Shown: one piece after another, positions 1-5,969 of the stretch | Numbering within the stretch: the first letter of the stretch is position 1 | Layout: every line of letters starts with the position of its first letter | Source: Clostridia bacterium | GTDB lineage: Bacteria; Bacillota; Clostridia; Oscillospirales; Acutalibacteraceae | Assembly: GCA_017382915.1 (NCBI GenBank) | Contig: JAFNZJ010000113.1 | Span: 1-11,977, forward strand | Reading direction: 5' to 3' | Length of the DNA stretch: 11,977 nucleotides | Translations under genes and position numbers: made by a program | The notes under the pieces: generated by a model | Database searches by the model: none | What the model was told of the DNA's origin: nothing | The model's input: only the letters and a program-made list of their open reading frames with translations

Positions 1-107
1 GCCTGCCTGATGACAGTATTTATGTTACATTTTCAAATCAGGTGGAAAACACCCGCACAATAACCATTGAATGTTCAAAGGAAAAAGATTTTTTAAAGGA
101 GCTGTAA
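1..107 (+). CDS. tsaE: TsaE C-terminus (partial, 5' end outside window)
   Basis: An open frame enters from the left edge (first full codon at base 3) and stops at TAA 105-107. It encodes 34 residues beginning LPDDSIYVTF and including TRTITIECS. This resembles the last beta strands of TsaE (YjeE), the P-loop ATPase of the TsaBDE complex that makes N6-threonylcarbamoyladenosine on tRNA in the cytoplasm; TsaE proteins often end with a 'LP...I.I.....R.I.IE' pattern. The Walker motifs lie outside the window, so the call rests on this tail and on tsaB following immediately. tsaE-tsaB adjacency is very common in Firmicutes. The last codons of this gene contain the AAAGGAG ribosome binding site of tsaB, so the two genes are probably translationally linked. 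Confidence 0.75.
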   Translation, partial: LPDDSIYVTFSNQVENTRTITIECSKEKDFLKEL

Positions 108-110
108 AGG

Positions 111-815
111 TTGAAGGTAGTTGCAATTGACTGCTCTGCAAAGGCGGTATCGGTGGCATTGGCCGATAATGGCAAACTAATAGCAGAGGGCTTTTTAAAT
201 ATTAAATTAACCCACTCTGAAACACTTATGCCTATGGTGGAGCAAATTTTAACCAACTCAAAAATAACCCTAAATGATATTGATGCCTTTGCCGTAACTG
301 CAGGTCCGGGCTCATTTACAGGTGTTAGAATTGGTATAAGCGCCTTAAAGGGTATGGCCTTTAACGATGAAAAGCCTGTTTACCCGTTTTCAACCCTTAT
401 GGCAATGCCGCTGGTTTTAGATAAAAGCTATAGCGGTGTGGTTTGCGCCTTGATGGATGCAAGGCGAAATCAGTTTTATAATGCAGTTTTTGAAATTAAA
501 AACGGTGAAATTATAAGACTTACCGAAGATAGGCTTATTTCGGCCGAAGAACTTCTTAATGAACTTACCGCACTTAATAATAAGGTGTTGCTTATGGGCG
601 ATGGGGCAGAGCTTTTTTATACCCTAAGCAATGAGCATAGCGCATTAACCCTAGCCCCCCAAACGGTACGGCTTCAGCGTGCATCGGGTATAGCGGTTGC
701 CGCCTCAAGCGGTAAAAATTCACCCGAAGCAGTTACCCCTACCGAGCTACAAACGGTATATCTTAGAAAATCCCAAGCCGAGCGCGAAAGGGAAGAAAAG
801 CTTTTAAACAAATAA
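111..815 (+). CDS. tsaB: tRNA t6A modification scaffold protein TsaB
   Basis: TsaB is the inactive ASKHA-fold partner that dimerises with TsaD and, with TsaE, transfers threonylcarbamoyl to A37 of ANN-decoding tRNAs. The 234-residue length is usual. Visible family features are the N-terminal VVAIDCSAKAVSVAL strand pair (residues 3-17), HSETLMP (35-41), the hallmark AGPGSFTGVRIG (64-75), MDARRNQFY (115-123) and a C-terminal YLRKSQAEREREEK tail. The start is a TTG at 111, chosen because AAAGGAG (95-101) lies 9 nt upstream and the protein begins exactly where TsaB proteins do. Only 3 nt separate it from the tsaE stop. rimI and tsaD, often next in this operon, do not follow; a terminator lies 1 nt after the stop, so the transcript ends here. 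Confidence 0.95.
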   Translation: MKVVAIDCSAKAVSVALADNGKLIAEGFLNIKLTHSETLMPMVEQILTNSKITLNDIDAFAVTAGPGSFTGVRIGISALKGMAFNDEKPVYPFSTLMAMPLVLDKSYSGVVCALMDARRNQFYNAVFEIKNGEIIRLTEDRLISAEELLNELTALNNKVLLMGDGAELFYTLSNEHSALTLAPQTVRLQRASGIAVAASSGKNSPEAVTPTELQTVYLRKSQAEREREEKLLNK

Positions 816-816
816 T

Positions 817-843
817 AAAACCGAGGACGCTGTCCTCGGTTTT
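817..843. terminator. Bidirectional intrinsic terminator between tsaB and the HAD gene
   Basis: An 11-bp perfect stem (AAAACCGAGGA 817-827 with TCCTCGGTTTT 833-843) has a short CGCTG loop. It is followed on the + strand by a T-rich tract (841-850) and on the - strand by TTTTATTATT. It lies between two convergent genes, touching the stop codon of the minus-strand gene, so it most likely serves both. Confidence 0.92.
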
Positions 844-1494
844 TTATTTTAGCAAAAATTCAGTTAAGTCTTTCATACTGTCTAATATATATTCGGCGCC
901 GGCGGTTTTAAGCTCATCAAAGCTGCCGTAACCAAAGGTAACACCAATTGGCGTAATTCCGTTTTCCTTTGCGCCTATAATATCGTGCTTGCGGTCGCCT
1001 ATCATAGCAGCTGTTGTGCGGTCGGTTACCTTGGCAAGCTTTAAAGCCTCGGCAATCACTTCACTTTTGGTACCAAGTGTGCCGTCTAAATTACTGCCAA
1101 CCGTTACATCAAAATATTTATCAAGGTCAAAATGTGCTAAAATTTTATTTGCAAATATTATTGGCTTTGATGTTGCCAAAACCATTTTTGCGCCGCTTGA
1201 CTTTAGGGCGTCAAGCATTTGTTCAGTACCCTCAATAACGGCATTTTCAAATAGACCTTTAGGGGCAAAGTATTCGCGGTAAAACTCTACCGCTTCGGTT
1301 GCCTGCTCTTTTGAAAAACCATAGTATTTTTCAAAGGATTCGCTAAGCGGCGGACCTATAAATTTACATAGCTTTTGGCGGTCGGTTTCATCAATACCGT
1401 ATTTTTTAAGGGCGTACATTACCGAGTTTGTAATTCCCATCATTGGGTCGGTAAGGGTGCCGTCCAAATCAAAAAGCAGGGTGTTAAATTTCAT
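844..1494 (-). CDS. HAD-superfamily phosphatase, phosphoglycolate phosphatase/5'-nucleotidase-like
   Basis: This is a 216-residue subfamily I HAD hydrolase, a cytosolic Mg2+-dependent phosphatase. Motif I is DLDGT (Asp9 nucleophile, Asp11 acid/base), motif II is ATSKP (Thr108/Ser109), motif III is Lys143 in GTKSEVI, and motif IV is GDRKHD (Asp167, Asp171). The helical cap lies at about residues 16-85 and carries FIGPPL (45-50), typical of the Gph-like and HAD 5'-nucleotidase-like clade. The substrate cannot be read from sequence; phosphoglycolate or nucleoside monophosphates are the usual suggestions. The ATG at 1494 is preceded by GGGGGAT a few bases upstream. The gene is monocistronic, divergent from the DUF3048 gene and convergent with tsaB, sharing a terminator with the latter. 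Confidence 0.88.
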   Translation of the reverse strand: MKFNTLLFDLDGTLTDPMMGITNSVMYALKKYGIDETDRQKLCKFIGPPLSESFEKYYGFSKEQATEAVEFYREYFAPKGLFENAVIEGTEQMLDALKSSGAKMVLATSKPIIFANKILAHFDLDKYFDVTVGSNLDGTLGTKSEVIAEALKLAKVTDRTTAAMIGDRKHDIIGAKENGITPIGVTFGYGSFDELKTAGAEYILDSMKDLTEFLLK

Positions 1495-1526
1495 TTTTCA
1501 TCCCCCAAAAATCAGTTTGCAAATTT

Positions 1527-1556
1527 ATTTTAACATAAACATTTTTTATTTGCCAT
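1527..1556 (-). promoter_or_regulatory. Possible promoter of the HAD phosphatase gene
   Basis: Read on the minus strand, ATGGCA (1556-1551, 4/6 to the -35 consensus) and TAAAAT (1532-1527, 5/6 to the -10) are separated by 18 nt, about 30 nt upstream of the start codon. The region is very AT-rich, so a chance match is quite possible. Confidence 0.35.
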
Positions 1557-1584
1557 ATTTTTATTAAAAAAGCGTTAAAAAATA

Positions 1585-1613
1585 TTGAAAAAACAAATAA
1601 AAGGGTTTATAAT
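1585..1613 (+). promoter_or_regulatory. Sigma-A promoter of the DUF3048-apgM operon
   Basis: TTGAAA (1585-1590, 4/6) and a perfect TATAAT (1608-1613) are separated by the optimal 17 nt. Transcription would start near 1620, giving a leader of about 30 nt that contains the GGGGGA ribosome binding site (1636-1641) of the gene starting at 1652. Confidence 0.82.
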
Positions 1614-1651
1614 AAAAGGGTAATAATTTCAGTTTGGGGGATTTTTAAAAG

Positions 1652-2758
1652 ATGTTTAAAAATTTTGTTAAAATTACTTCATTTGTTCTTTGCCTTGCTA
1701 CAATGCTGGCTTTTGGCGGCTGTTCAGGCAATGAAACGGTTAAGGTTGACCTGCCTTCATCATCTGAGGTGCCCGTTTCATCCGAGCCGGAGCCTGTCTT
1801 TGCGGTTAACCCCCTTACAGGTATTGAAAATTTAGACCCTGCAGCGGTTAATAATCGCCCCGTAGCGGTTATGATAAACAATCTTTACCCGACTGCACAA
1901 AGCGTGCAAACAGGTCTTAATCAGGCCGATATAGTTTATGAAGCCTATGCCGAAGGCGGCGTTACCAGATTACTGGCCGTTTTTAAGGATATTTCAAAAA
2001 TTACCAAAATTGGTACCATACGCTCGGCTAGATATTCATATATTGACCTTGCAATGGGTCACGATGCCATTTATGTTCACGCAGGCATCAATAAAAGCCA
2101 CGCCGCACCCCATGTTAAAGAAACAGGCATTGATAACATAAATCTTTTAGGCGGCGGCTTTGGCGGTATGAGCTTTAGAGAAAAAAACGGCAAGGCTTAT
2201 GAGCACACCCTTTACACCACAGGTGAAAAATTAAGTAACGGCTTTAAAAAGATTAAATGGCGCACCGAGCTTAAAAATAATAAGGGTATGTGGCAAAGCT
2301 TTGTAACCGATGATGCAGAGGTTACACCCGCAACAGAATGTGAAACCATAACCGTTACAATGTCATCGGCATATGTTTCAAAATTCACCTATGATAAAGA
2401 AACCAAAACCTATAAAAAGTTTAGTGCCAAAAAGCAGCATAAGGACTATGTAACAGGCAAACAACTTTCATTTAAAAATGTTTTGGTACTTAAAACCGCT
2501 ATAACCCCGCTTGGTAATGAGGGTGTTGTTAAAACAGGTCTTACAGGCGGTGAGGGTTACTATGTAACCAACGGCGGTTATCAAAAAATTAAGTGGTCAA
2601 AGGGTAGCACCTCCAACCCAATAAAAATAACCCTTGAAAATGGTAAGGAATGTGCATATAACCCCGGCAACACTTGGGTTTGCTTGGTAAACAAAAACAA
2701 CAGTGTTAAAATTACTGCCCCCGCACCCAAAGCATCAAGCACCCCTGCGGTCAAATAA
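1652..2758 (+). CDS. DUF3048 (YerB-family) lipoprotein
   Basis: This 368-residue protein has a lipoprotein signal peptide (positive MFKNFVK, hydrophobic stretch, lipobox-like AFGGC with Cys24; Phe at -3 is less usual but tolerated in Firmicutes). A Ser/Pro/Glu-rich linker follows (about residues 34-48). The DUF3048 N-terminal domain begins at NPLTG and includes RPVAVMINN, QADIVYEAYAEGGVTRLLAVF and the IRSARYSY motif. A C-terminal DUF3048_C domain lies at about residues 230-350. It is probably anchored on the outer face of the membrane; the molecular role of YerB proteins is not established. The start is supported by GGGGGA 10 nt upstream and a strong promoter. It is first in an operon with the ApgM-like gene, whose start lies 16 nt after this stop. 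Confidence 0.9.
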   Translation: MFKNFVKITSFVLCLATMLAFGGCSGNETVKVDLPSSSEVPVSSEPEPVFAVNPLTGIENLDPAAVNNRPVAVMINNLYPTAQSVQTGLNQADIVYEAYAEGGVTRLLAVFKDISKITKIGTIRSARYSYIDLAMGHDAIYVHAGINKSHAAPHVKETGIDNINLLGGGFGGMSFREKNGKAYEHTLYTTGEKLSNGFKKIKWRTELKNNKGMWQSFVTDDAEVTPATECETITVTMSSAYVSKFTYDKETKTYKKFSAKKQHKDYVTGKQLSFKNVLVLKTAITPLGNEGVVKTGLTGGEGYYVTNGGYQKIKWSKGSTSNPIKITLENGKECAYNPGNTWVCLVNKNNSVKITAPAPKASSTPAVK

Positions 2759-2774
2759 TTAAAAGGATTTTATT

Positions 2775-3983
2775 ATGAAGCATTTGGTATTACTTTTAGA
2801 CGGTATGGCCGATTACCCCGTACCGCAGCTTATGGGCAAAACTCCAATGGAATGTGCCCATAAACCCAATATTGATTTTTTGGCACAAAATGGTGAGGTT
2901 GGACTTTGCAAAACGGTTGCCGACGGACTTAAACCCGGCAGTGATGTTGCAAATCTTTCGGTTTTGGGTTATGACCCTGCCGTTTGCTATACAGGTCGTT
3001 CCCCGCTGGAGGCGGCAAGCATTGGTATTGATTTAAAGCCCACCGATGTTGCCATGCGTTGTAATTTGGTTACCCTTTCTGATGAGACAAATTACAGTGA
3101 AAAAACTATGGTTGACTACTGCGCTGATGATATTTCCACCGCCGAGGCAAGTGAGATAATTGAGTTTATTGAGCAAAAGCTTGGCAATGAGATATATAAG
3201 TTTTATTCGGGCGTAAGCTACCGCCACTGCCTTGTTATTGAAAACGGTACCACCGAGCTTGGCACCATGACACCCCCGCACGATATTAGCGGCAGGGTAA
3301 TTGGTGAATATTTAAGCGATAGTGAAAACGCAAAGCCTTTGATTCAGTTAATGCAAAAAAGCTATGACCTTTTAAAGGACCACCCGGTTAACATAAACAG
3401 GGTTAAAAATGGTCGCCGCCCCGCCAATTCTATTTGGCTTTGGGGTGAGGGCAGAAAACCCTCTTTGGAAGATTTTAAGGCAAAAAATTCAGTTTCGGGC
3501 GGTATAGTTTCGGCCGTTGACCTGCTACGCGGAATTGGCAAATGTGCTAATATGGCGGTACCGTTGGTTGAGGGCGCAACAGGCTATATTGACACCGATT
3601 TTACAGCCAAAAAGAATGCCGCTATTAACCTGTTTGAGCAGGGCACCGATTTGGTTTATATTCATATGGAAGCCCCTGATGAATGTGGTCATAGGGGTGA
3701 GGTTGAAAATAAAATTAAATCAATTGAACTTATTGATGAACTGGTTGTCGGTCCTATGATGGAATATCTTGATGGTACACCGCACAGTATTTTGGTAATG
3801 CCCGACCACCCAACCCCGTTAACACTTAAAACCCATGTGGCTGACCCTGTACCTTATGTGCTTTATAACAGCCAAAAAACCGTTAAAGGTCCAAAAACCG
3901 TTAACGAAAAAACCGCGGCCGAAACAGGCAATAAAATTGATTTTGGCCCACTTGTTATGGATAAGCTTATTGGCAAAATATAA
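2775..3983 (+). CDS. ApgM-family cofactor-independent phosphoglycerate mutase / proposed homoserine kinase
   Basis: This 402-residue alkaline-phosphatase-superfamily enzyme is of the archaeal ApgM type. Metal and catalytic positions visible are Asp9 (LLLDGMAD), Ser62 in SDVANLSVLGYDP (catalytic Ser), GRSPLEA (74-80), PPHDISG (167-173), ANSIWLWGEG (217-226), Asp302/His306 in APDECGH, Asp344/His345 in PDHPTP, and His354. The family includes true 2,3-BPG-independent phosphoglycerate mutases (3-PG to 2-PG) and a bacterial branch proposed as a homoserine kinase replacing ThrB. The sequence and length fit that bacterial branch, but the two activities cannot be separated by eye. RBS AAAAGGA (2761-2767) is 7 nt before the ATG. 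It is co-transcribed with the upstream DUF3048 lipoprotein gene; there is no evident functional link. A long hairpin follows the stop. Confidence 0.85.
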   Translation: MKHLVLLLDGMADYPVPQLMGKTPMECAHKPNIDFLAQNGEVGLCKTVADGLKPGSDVANLSVLGYDPAVCYTGRSPLEAASIGIDLKPTDVAMRCNLVTLSDETNYSEKTMVDYCADDISTAEASEIIEFIEQKLGNEIYKFYSGVSYRHCLVIENGTTELGTMTPPHDISGRVIGEYLSDSENAKPLIQLMQKSYDLLKDHPVNINRVKNGRRPANSIWLWGEGRKPSLEDFKAKNSVSGGIVSAVDLLRGIGKCANMAVPLVEGATGYIDTDFTAKKNAAINLFEQGTDLVYIHMEAPDECGHRGEVENKIKSIELIDELVVGPMMEYLDGTPHSILVMPDHPTPLTLKTHVADPVPYVLYNSQKTVKGPKTVNEKTAAETGNKIDFGPLVMDKLIGKI

Positions 3984-4001
3984 CTTTTTTAAAAAATAAT
4001 A

Positions 4002-4046
4002 AAACCCCTTTTCGGTGGCAAAATATTTTTGCACGGAAAGGGGTTT
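4002..4046. terminator. Long hairpin after apgM; contains the RBS of the next small gene
   Basis: The left arm begins AAACCCCTTTT (4002) and the right arm ends GAAAGGGGTTT (4046). About 21 pairs form around a TAT loop (4024-4026), with one T-G wobble and two single bulged G bases (4014 or 4015, and 4018). The + strand downstream is only moderately T-rich (TTTAAATTTT); the - strand flank is strongly T-rich. It may terminate the operon. Its 3' arm also holds GAAAGGGG (4036-4043), the ribosome binding site of the gene starting at 4054, so it could act as a translational gate as well. Confidence 0.65.
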
Positions 4047-4053
4047 AAATTTT

Positions 4054-4242
4054 ATGAATAAAACTACAAACAGTTTTCTTAAAGGTATGGGCGCAGGTAT
4101 GGTAGCAGGCGCCGCAGTAATTACCGCAGGCAAAATGCTTATGTCAAATAAAAGCACCAAAAACACCATCGCAAAAAACACCACCAAGGCTTTTCGTGCC
4201 GTAGGTGACTTTGTTGAGGGTGTAGGCTCACTAATGAAGTAA
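4054..4242 (+). CDS. Small glycine-rich membrane-associated protein, 62 aa
   Basis: No function can be assigned. The ATG at 4054 has GAAAGGGG 10 nt upstream; an extension to the in-frame GTG at 4015 would read through the hairpin and add an unlike AT-rich leader, so 4054 is preferred. After a short polar start the protein has a Gly/Ala/Met-rich hydrophobic stretch (about residues 9-29, starting LKGMGAGMVAGAAVITAG) with small residues spaced like a glycine zipper. A Lys/Thr/Asn-rich basic segment (30-45) follows, then an amphipathic tail FRAVGDFVEGVGSLMK. A single-pass or membrane-surface protein is likely. I have a general sense that similar short proteins occur in Clostridia, but cannot confirm that here. 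It ends just before a perfect terminator and may be transcribed by readthrough from apgM or from an unrecognised promoter. Confidence 0.72.
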   Translation: MNKTTNSFLKGMGAGMVAGAAVITAGKMLMSNKSTKNTIAKNTTKAFRAVGDFVEGVGSLMK

Positions 4243-4255
4243 CCTTTAAGAAAGA

Positions 4256-4283
4256 AAAAGGCGAGGTAGGTACCTCGCCTTTT
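4256..4283. terminator. Bidirectional intrinsic terminator
   Basis: A perfect 12-bp stem (AAAAGGCGAGGT 4256-4267 with ACCTCGCCTTTT 4272-4283) has an AGGT loop and is followed by TTTTATTTTTATT on the + strand and a T-rich flank on the - strand. It sits between the small + strand gene and the convergent PRTase gene (stop at 4288). Confidence 0.93.
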
Positions 4284-4287
4284 ATTT

Positions 4288-4845
4288 TTATTCAATTACG
4301 GTGCCGTCGGGTTTAAATAGGGGCAGTTTTTCAAGGTAGGTAATGTCATTGCGGTCTTGGGCATCCCCCTCCGCCAAAACGGTCATTTTACCCACCGTAA
4401 TGCCACCTGCAGTGTTAACCAGCTGCTCAAGTGCGTAAAGTGATTCGCCCGTTGAAATAACATCATCAACAATTAGCACCCTTTTGCCCTTCATAAGCTC
4501 GGCATCTGCGGTGTCTAAAAACAGTTTTTGTTCGGCATCGGTAGTGATTGAGCGAACATTTACTTCAAGCACACCTGTCATATAAAGCTTGGGCGCCTTG
4601 CGTGCCAAAAAGTAATATGAATCACCATTAAGCCTTGCCATTTCGTGGGCTAGGGGAATACCTTTAGCCTCAGCCGTTAAAATATAATCGTATTCGGGTG
4701 CCTTTTTAAGTAATTCCTCGGCGCAGGCGGTGGTAAGCTCGGTATCACCAAACATAACAAAAGCGCCTATGTAAAGATTTTCATTAACAGGGCAAAGCGG
4801 CAGCTTGCGGTCAAGCCCTGCAATTTTCATATTATGGTAAAGCAT
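4288..4845 (-). CDS. Type I phosphoribosyltransferase, adenine-PRTase-like
   Basis: This cytosolic PRTase is 185 aa from the start chosen here. The PRPP-binding signature VLIVDDVISTGES is at about residues 123-135, with acidic Asp-Asp followed by the Thr-Gly loop. An N-terminal region resembling APRT includes DYILTAEAKGIPLAHEMAR (about 53-71) and ARKAPKLYMTG (about 81-91). It may salvage adenine or another purine, or be a regulatory PRTase; the exact base is uncertain. An ATG three codons upstream (4854) abuts GGGGAG (4855-4860) with no spacer, whereas the ATG at 4845 lies 9 nt from that site, so 4845 is preferred. It has its own promoter overlapping the end of the DUF2752 gene and ends at a bidirectional terminator. 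Confidence 0.83.
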   Translation of the reverse strand: MLYHNMKIAGLDRKLPLCPVNENLYIGAFVMFGDTELTTACAEELLKKAPEYDYILTAEAKGIPLAHEMARLNGDSYYFLARKAPKLYMTGVLEVNVRSITTDAEQKLFLDTADAELMKGKRVLIVDDVISTGESLYALEQLVNTAGGITVGKMTVLAEGDAQDRNDITYLEKLPLFKPDGTVIE

Positions 4846-4876
4846 AAAATACATCTCCCCAAAAAAATCTAACTAC

Positions 4877-4905
4877 ATTATACACCCAAAAAGCCTTAAA
4901 TTCAA
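4877..4905 (-). promoter_or_regulatory. Sigma-A promoter of the PRTase gene
   Basis: On the minus strand TTGAAT (4905-4900, 4/6) and a perfect TATAAT (4882-4877) are separated by 17 nt, with transcription starting near 4870. The -35 hexamer overlaps the stop codon region of the DUF2752 gene (stop at 4904-4902), so the PRTase can be expressed independently of the upstream genes. Confidence 0.78.
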
Positions 4906-5294
4906 ATAAAATTTCTTACAATTCCAAAAATGGCAAAAATGACGGCAAAAACTATTATAATTTTAGGGTTTAACATAGCTTTATATACCTTTTGTGCCCA
5001 CTTTAGATTGAACAAAAAATAAAGATTTATGGCTAAAAAGCAAACAAGTGCATAAAAAAACAACACAAAAACAAAGGGGTTAAAATTAAATGCGGTGGCA
5101 AAATTGAATTTAAGTATGTTAAAAACGCATCTTGTACCGCCACACGCGGGGCACTGATAACCAAGCGTTACAAATGGGCAGGTAGGGATAATTGCCATTG
5201 CAAGCAAAACCAAATCTTTGGCAAAAAATAAAAGGGTTAACAGCACCGCATCTATTAAAAGCATAATTGAAATTTGTTTTCTTCTAACCTTCAT
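4902..5294 (-). CDS. DUF2752 integral membrane protein
   Basis: A 130-residue protein with three likely membrane segments (about residues 10-36, 72-95, 111-129). The DUF2752 core is TCPFVTLGYQ followed by CPACGGTR (Cys48, Cys51, Arg55) and ATAFNFNP (66-73), matching the family pattern of a cysteine pair, GGTR and a later NP. The function of DUF2752 is unknown; the CPxCGGTR motif could bind a metal or be redox-active (inference). The start ATG has AAGGTG (5304-5299) 4 nt upstream, a short spacing, so translation may be modest. No separate promoter is evident: the gene starts just after an intrinsic terminator and probably depends on readthrough from the zinc-ribbon gene upstream. Confidence 0.85.
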   Translation of the reverse strand: MKVRRKQISIMLLIDAVLLTLLFFAKDLVLLAMAIIPTCPFVTLGYQCPACGGTRCVFNILKFNFATAFNFNPFVFVLFFYALVCFLAINLYFLFNLKWAQKVYKAMLNPKIIIVFAVIFAIFGIVRNFI

Positions 5295-5308
5295 ATAACA
5301 CCTTATAA

Positions 5309-5339
5309 AAAAGCCAACTGCTTTTGGCAGTTGGCTTTT
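5309..5339 (-). terminator. Intrinsic terminator between zinc-ribbon and DUF2752 genes
   Basis: A perfect 13-bp stem (AAAAGCCAACTGC 5309-5321 with GCAGTTGGCTTTT 5327-5339) has a 5-nt loop. On the minus strand it is followed by a T run (TTTTTT) and, within a few bases, by the DUF2752 ribosome binding site. It ends the zinc-ribbon transcript and likely limits DUF2752 expression. Confidence 0.9.
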
Positions 5340-5364
5340 GTTTTATATATTAGCAAAAAATATA

Positions 5365-5775
5365 TTATATGCTCATACCGATTGCTGCACCAAGGCCAAC
5401 AATCCAAAGAATGTTAAAGCCTAATGCAATACATGAGCAAACAATACCTGCGGTTGCCATGCCGTTTTTAGCGCCAACCTTTTTAGCTTTGCTGCTAGCA
5501 AGACCGGAAAGGATAACACCAACGATTGAGCAGGGAATACCAATGTAAAAAACGCACATAAGTACCAAACCAATGATGCCAAGTACCATACCGGCAATAC
5601 CCATACCCTTACCGGGAACTGCAGGGGCAACAGGTGCCTGCTGATAAACGGGTTGCTGGTAAACAGGCTGCTGAGGTGCGGCAGGAGCAGCAGGTGCAGC
5701 ATTTAAAGGTGCGCCACAGTTAGCGCAGAAGTTTAAACCATCATCATTTTGAACGCCACATTTTGAACAGAACAT
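5365..5775 (-). CDS. Zinc-ribbon membrane protein with DUF4190-like two-helix domain
   Basis: A 136-residue protein of three parts. Residues 1-21 form a zinc ribbon with CxxC pairs Cys3/Cys6 and Cys17/Cys20, each followed by Gly as is typical. Residues 26-54 are a low-complexity Ala/Pro/Gln linker with a tandem QQPVY QQPVY QQAPV repeat. Residues 57-135 contain two Gly-rich transmembrane helices (about 58-90 and 106-133) separated by a basic loop (SSKAKKVGAKNG), a DUF4190-like arrangement. The zinc ribbon is presumably cytoplasmic, and the role is unknown. The start is supported by GGAGGA (5789-5784) 8 nt upstream and by a perfect promoter, suggesting strong expression. The downstream neighbour is a DUF2752 gene; I recall DUF2752 genes often lying near small zinc-ribbon membrane proteins in Firmicutes. 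Confidence 0.82.
   Translation of the reverse strand: MFCSKCGVQNDDGLNFCANCGAPLNAAPAAPAAPQQPVYQQPVYQQAPVAPAVPGKGMGIAGMVLGIIGLVLMCVFYIGIPCSIVGVILSGLASSKAKKVGAKNGMATAGIVCSCIALGFNILWIVGLGAAIGMSI
5629..5673 (-). repeat. Three in-frame 15-nt coding repeats (QQPVY-type linker)
   Basis: Codons 35-49 of the zinc-ribbon gene encode QQPVY, QQPVY and QQAPV. The three 15-nt units differ mainly at third positions (CCT/CCC, TAC/TAT, CAG/CAA), so the repeat looks maintained at protein level rather than very recently duplicated. Confidence 0.7.
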
Positions 5776-5800
5776 AACTAAAATCCTCCATATATGTAAT

Positions 5801-5816
5801 TAGAAATAAATTTCTA
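5801..5816. promoter_or_regulatory. Perfect 7-bp inverted repeat at the predicted start of transcription
   Basis: TAGAAAT (5801-5807) and ATTTCTA (5810-5816) are separated by AA. The site sits at or just inside the predicted transcription start (about 5815) of the zinc-ribbon gene. It could be a repressor operator or a 5' hairpin that stabilises the mRNA; it is AT-rich and may be chance. Confidence 0.4.
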
Positions 5817-5821
5817 TAAAA

Positions 5822-5850
5822 ATTATACAACAGTTTGAAATGTCTGTCAA
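5822..5850 (-). promoter_or_regulatory. Perfect consensus sigma-A promoter of the zinc-ribbon gene
   Basis: On the minus strand TTGACA (5850-5845) and TATAAT (5827-5822) match the consensus at all 12 positions with a 17-nt spacer. The 5' leader would be about 40 nt and include GGAGGA 8 nt before the ATG at 5775. A full-consensus promoter implies high basal strength, or a need for a repressor. Confidence 0.9.
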
Positions 5851-5956
5851 TATAAAAATGAATAAATTTTGAACGAAACTTTAATATTTTTATGTTTAAG
5901 CAAAATGTATAAAAATATCTTTGCTTTTTGTAAAAAATATAACTGGAATAATTATA

Positions 5957-5962
5957 TATAAT
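5957..5962 (+). promoter_or_regulatory. Probable -10 element of the moxR operon promoter
   Basis: TATAAT lies in a very AT-rich tract. No good -35 is found at 17 nt; TTGCTT (5931-5936) is 20 nt upstream. TTGTAA (5938-5943) with TATGTT (5962-5967) at 18 nt is an alternative. Either choice puts the start of transcription near 5970. Confidence 0.45.
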
Positions 5963-5969
5963 ATGTTAA

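Noticed and set aside
3819..4295. A 158-codon open frame on the minus strand
   Set aside because: It runs antisense through the 3' end of apgM, two hairpins and the small gene; its protein is low-complexity without family resemblance, and it overlaps the end of the PRTase gene.
4846..4854. Upstream ATG for the PRTase gene
   Set aside because: The ribosome binding site GGGGAG touches this ATG with no spacer; the in-frame ATG at 4845 has a 9-nt spacer.
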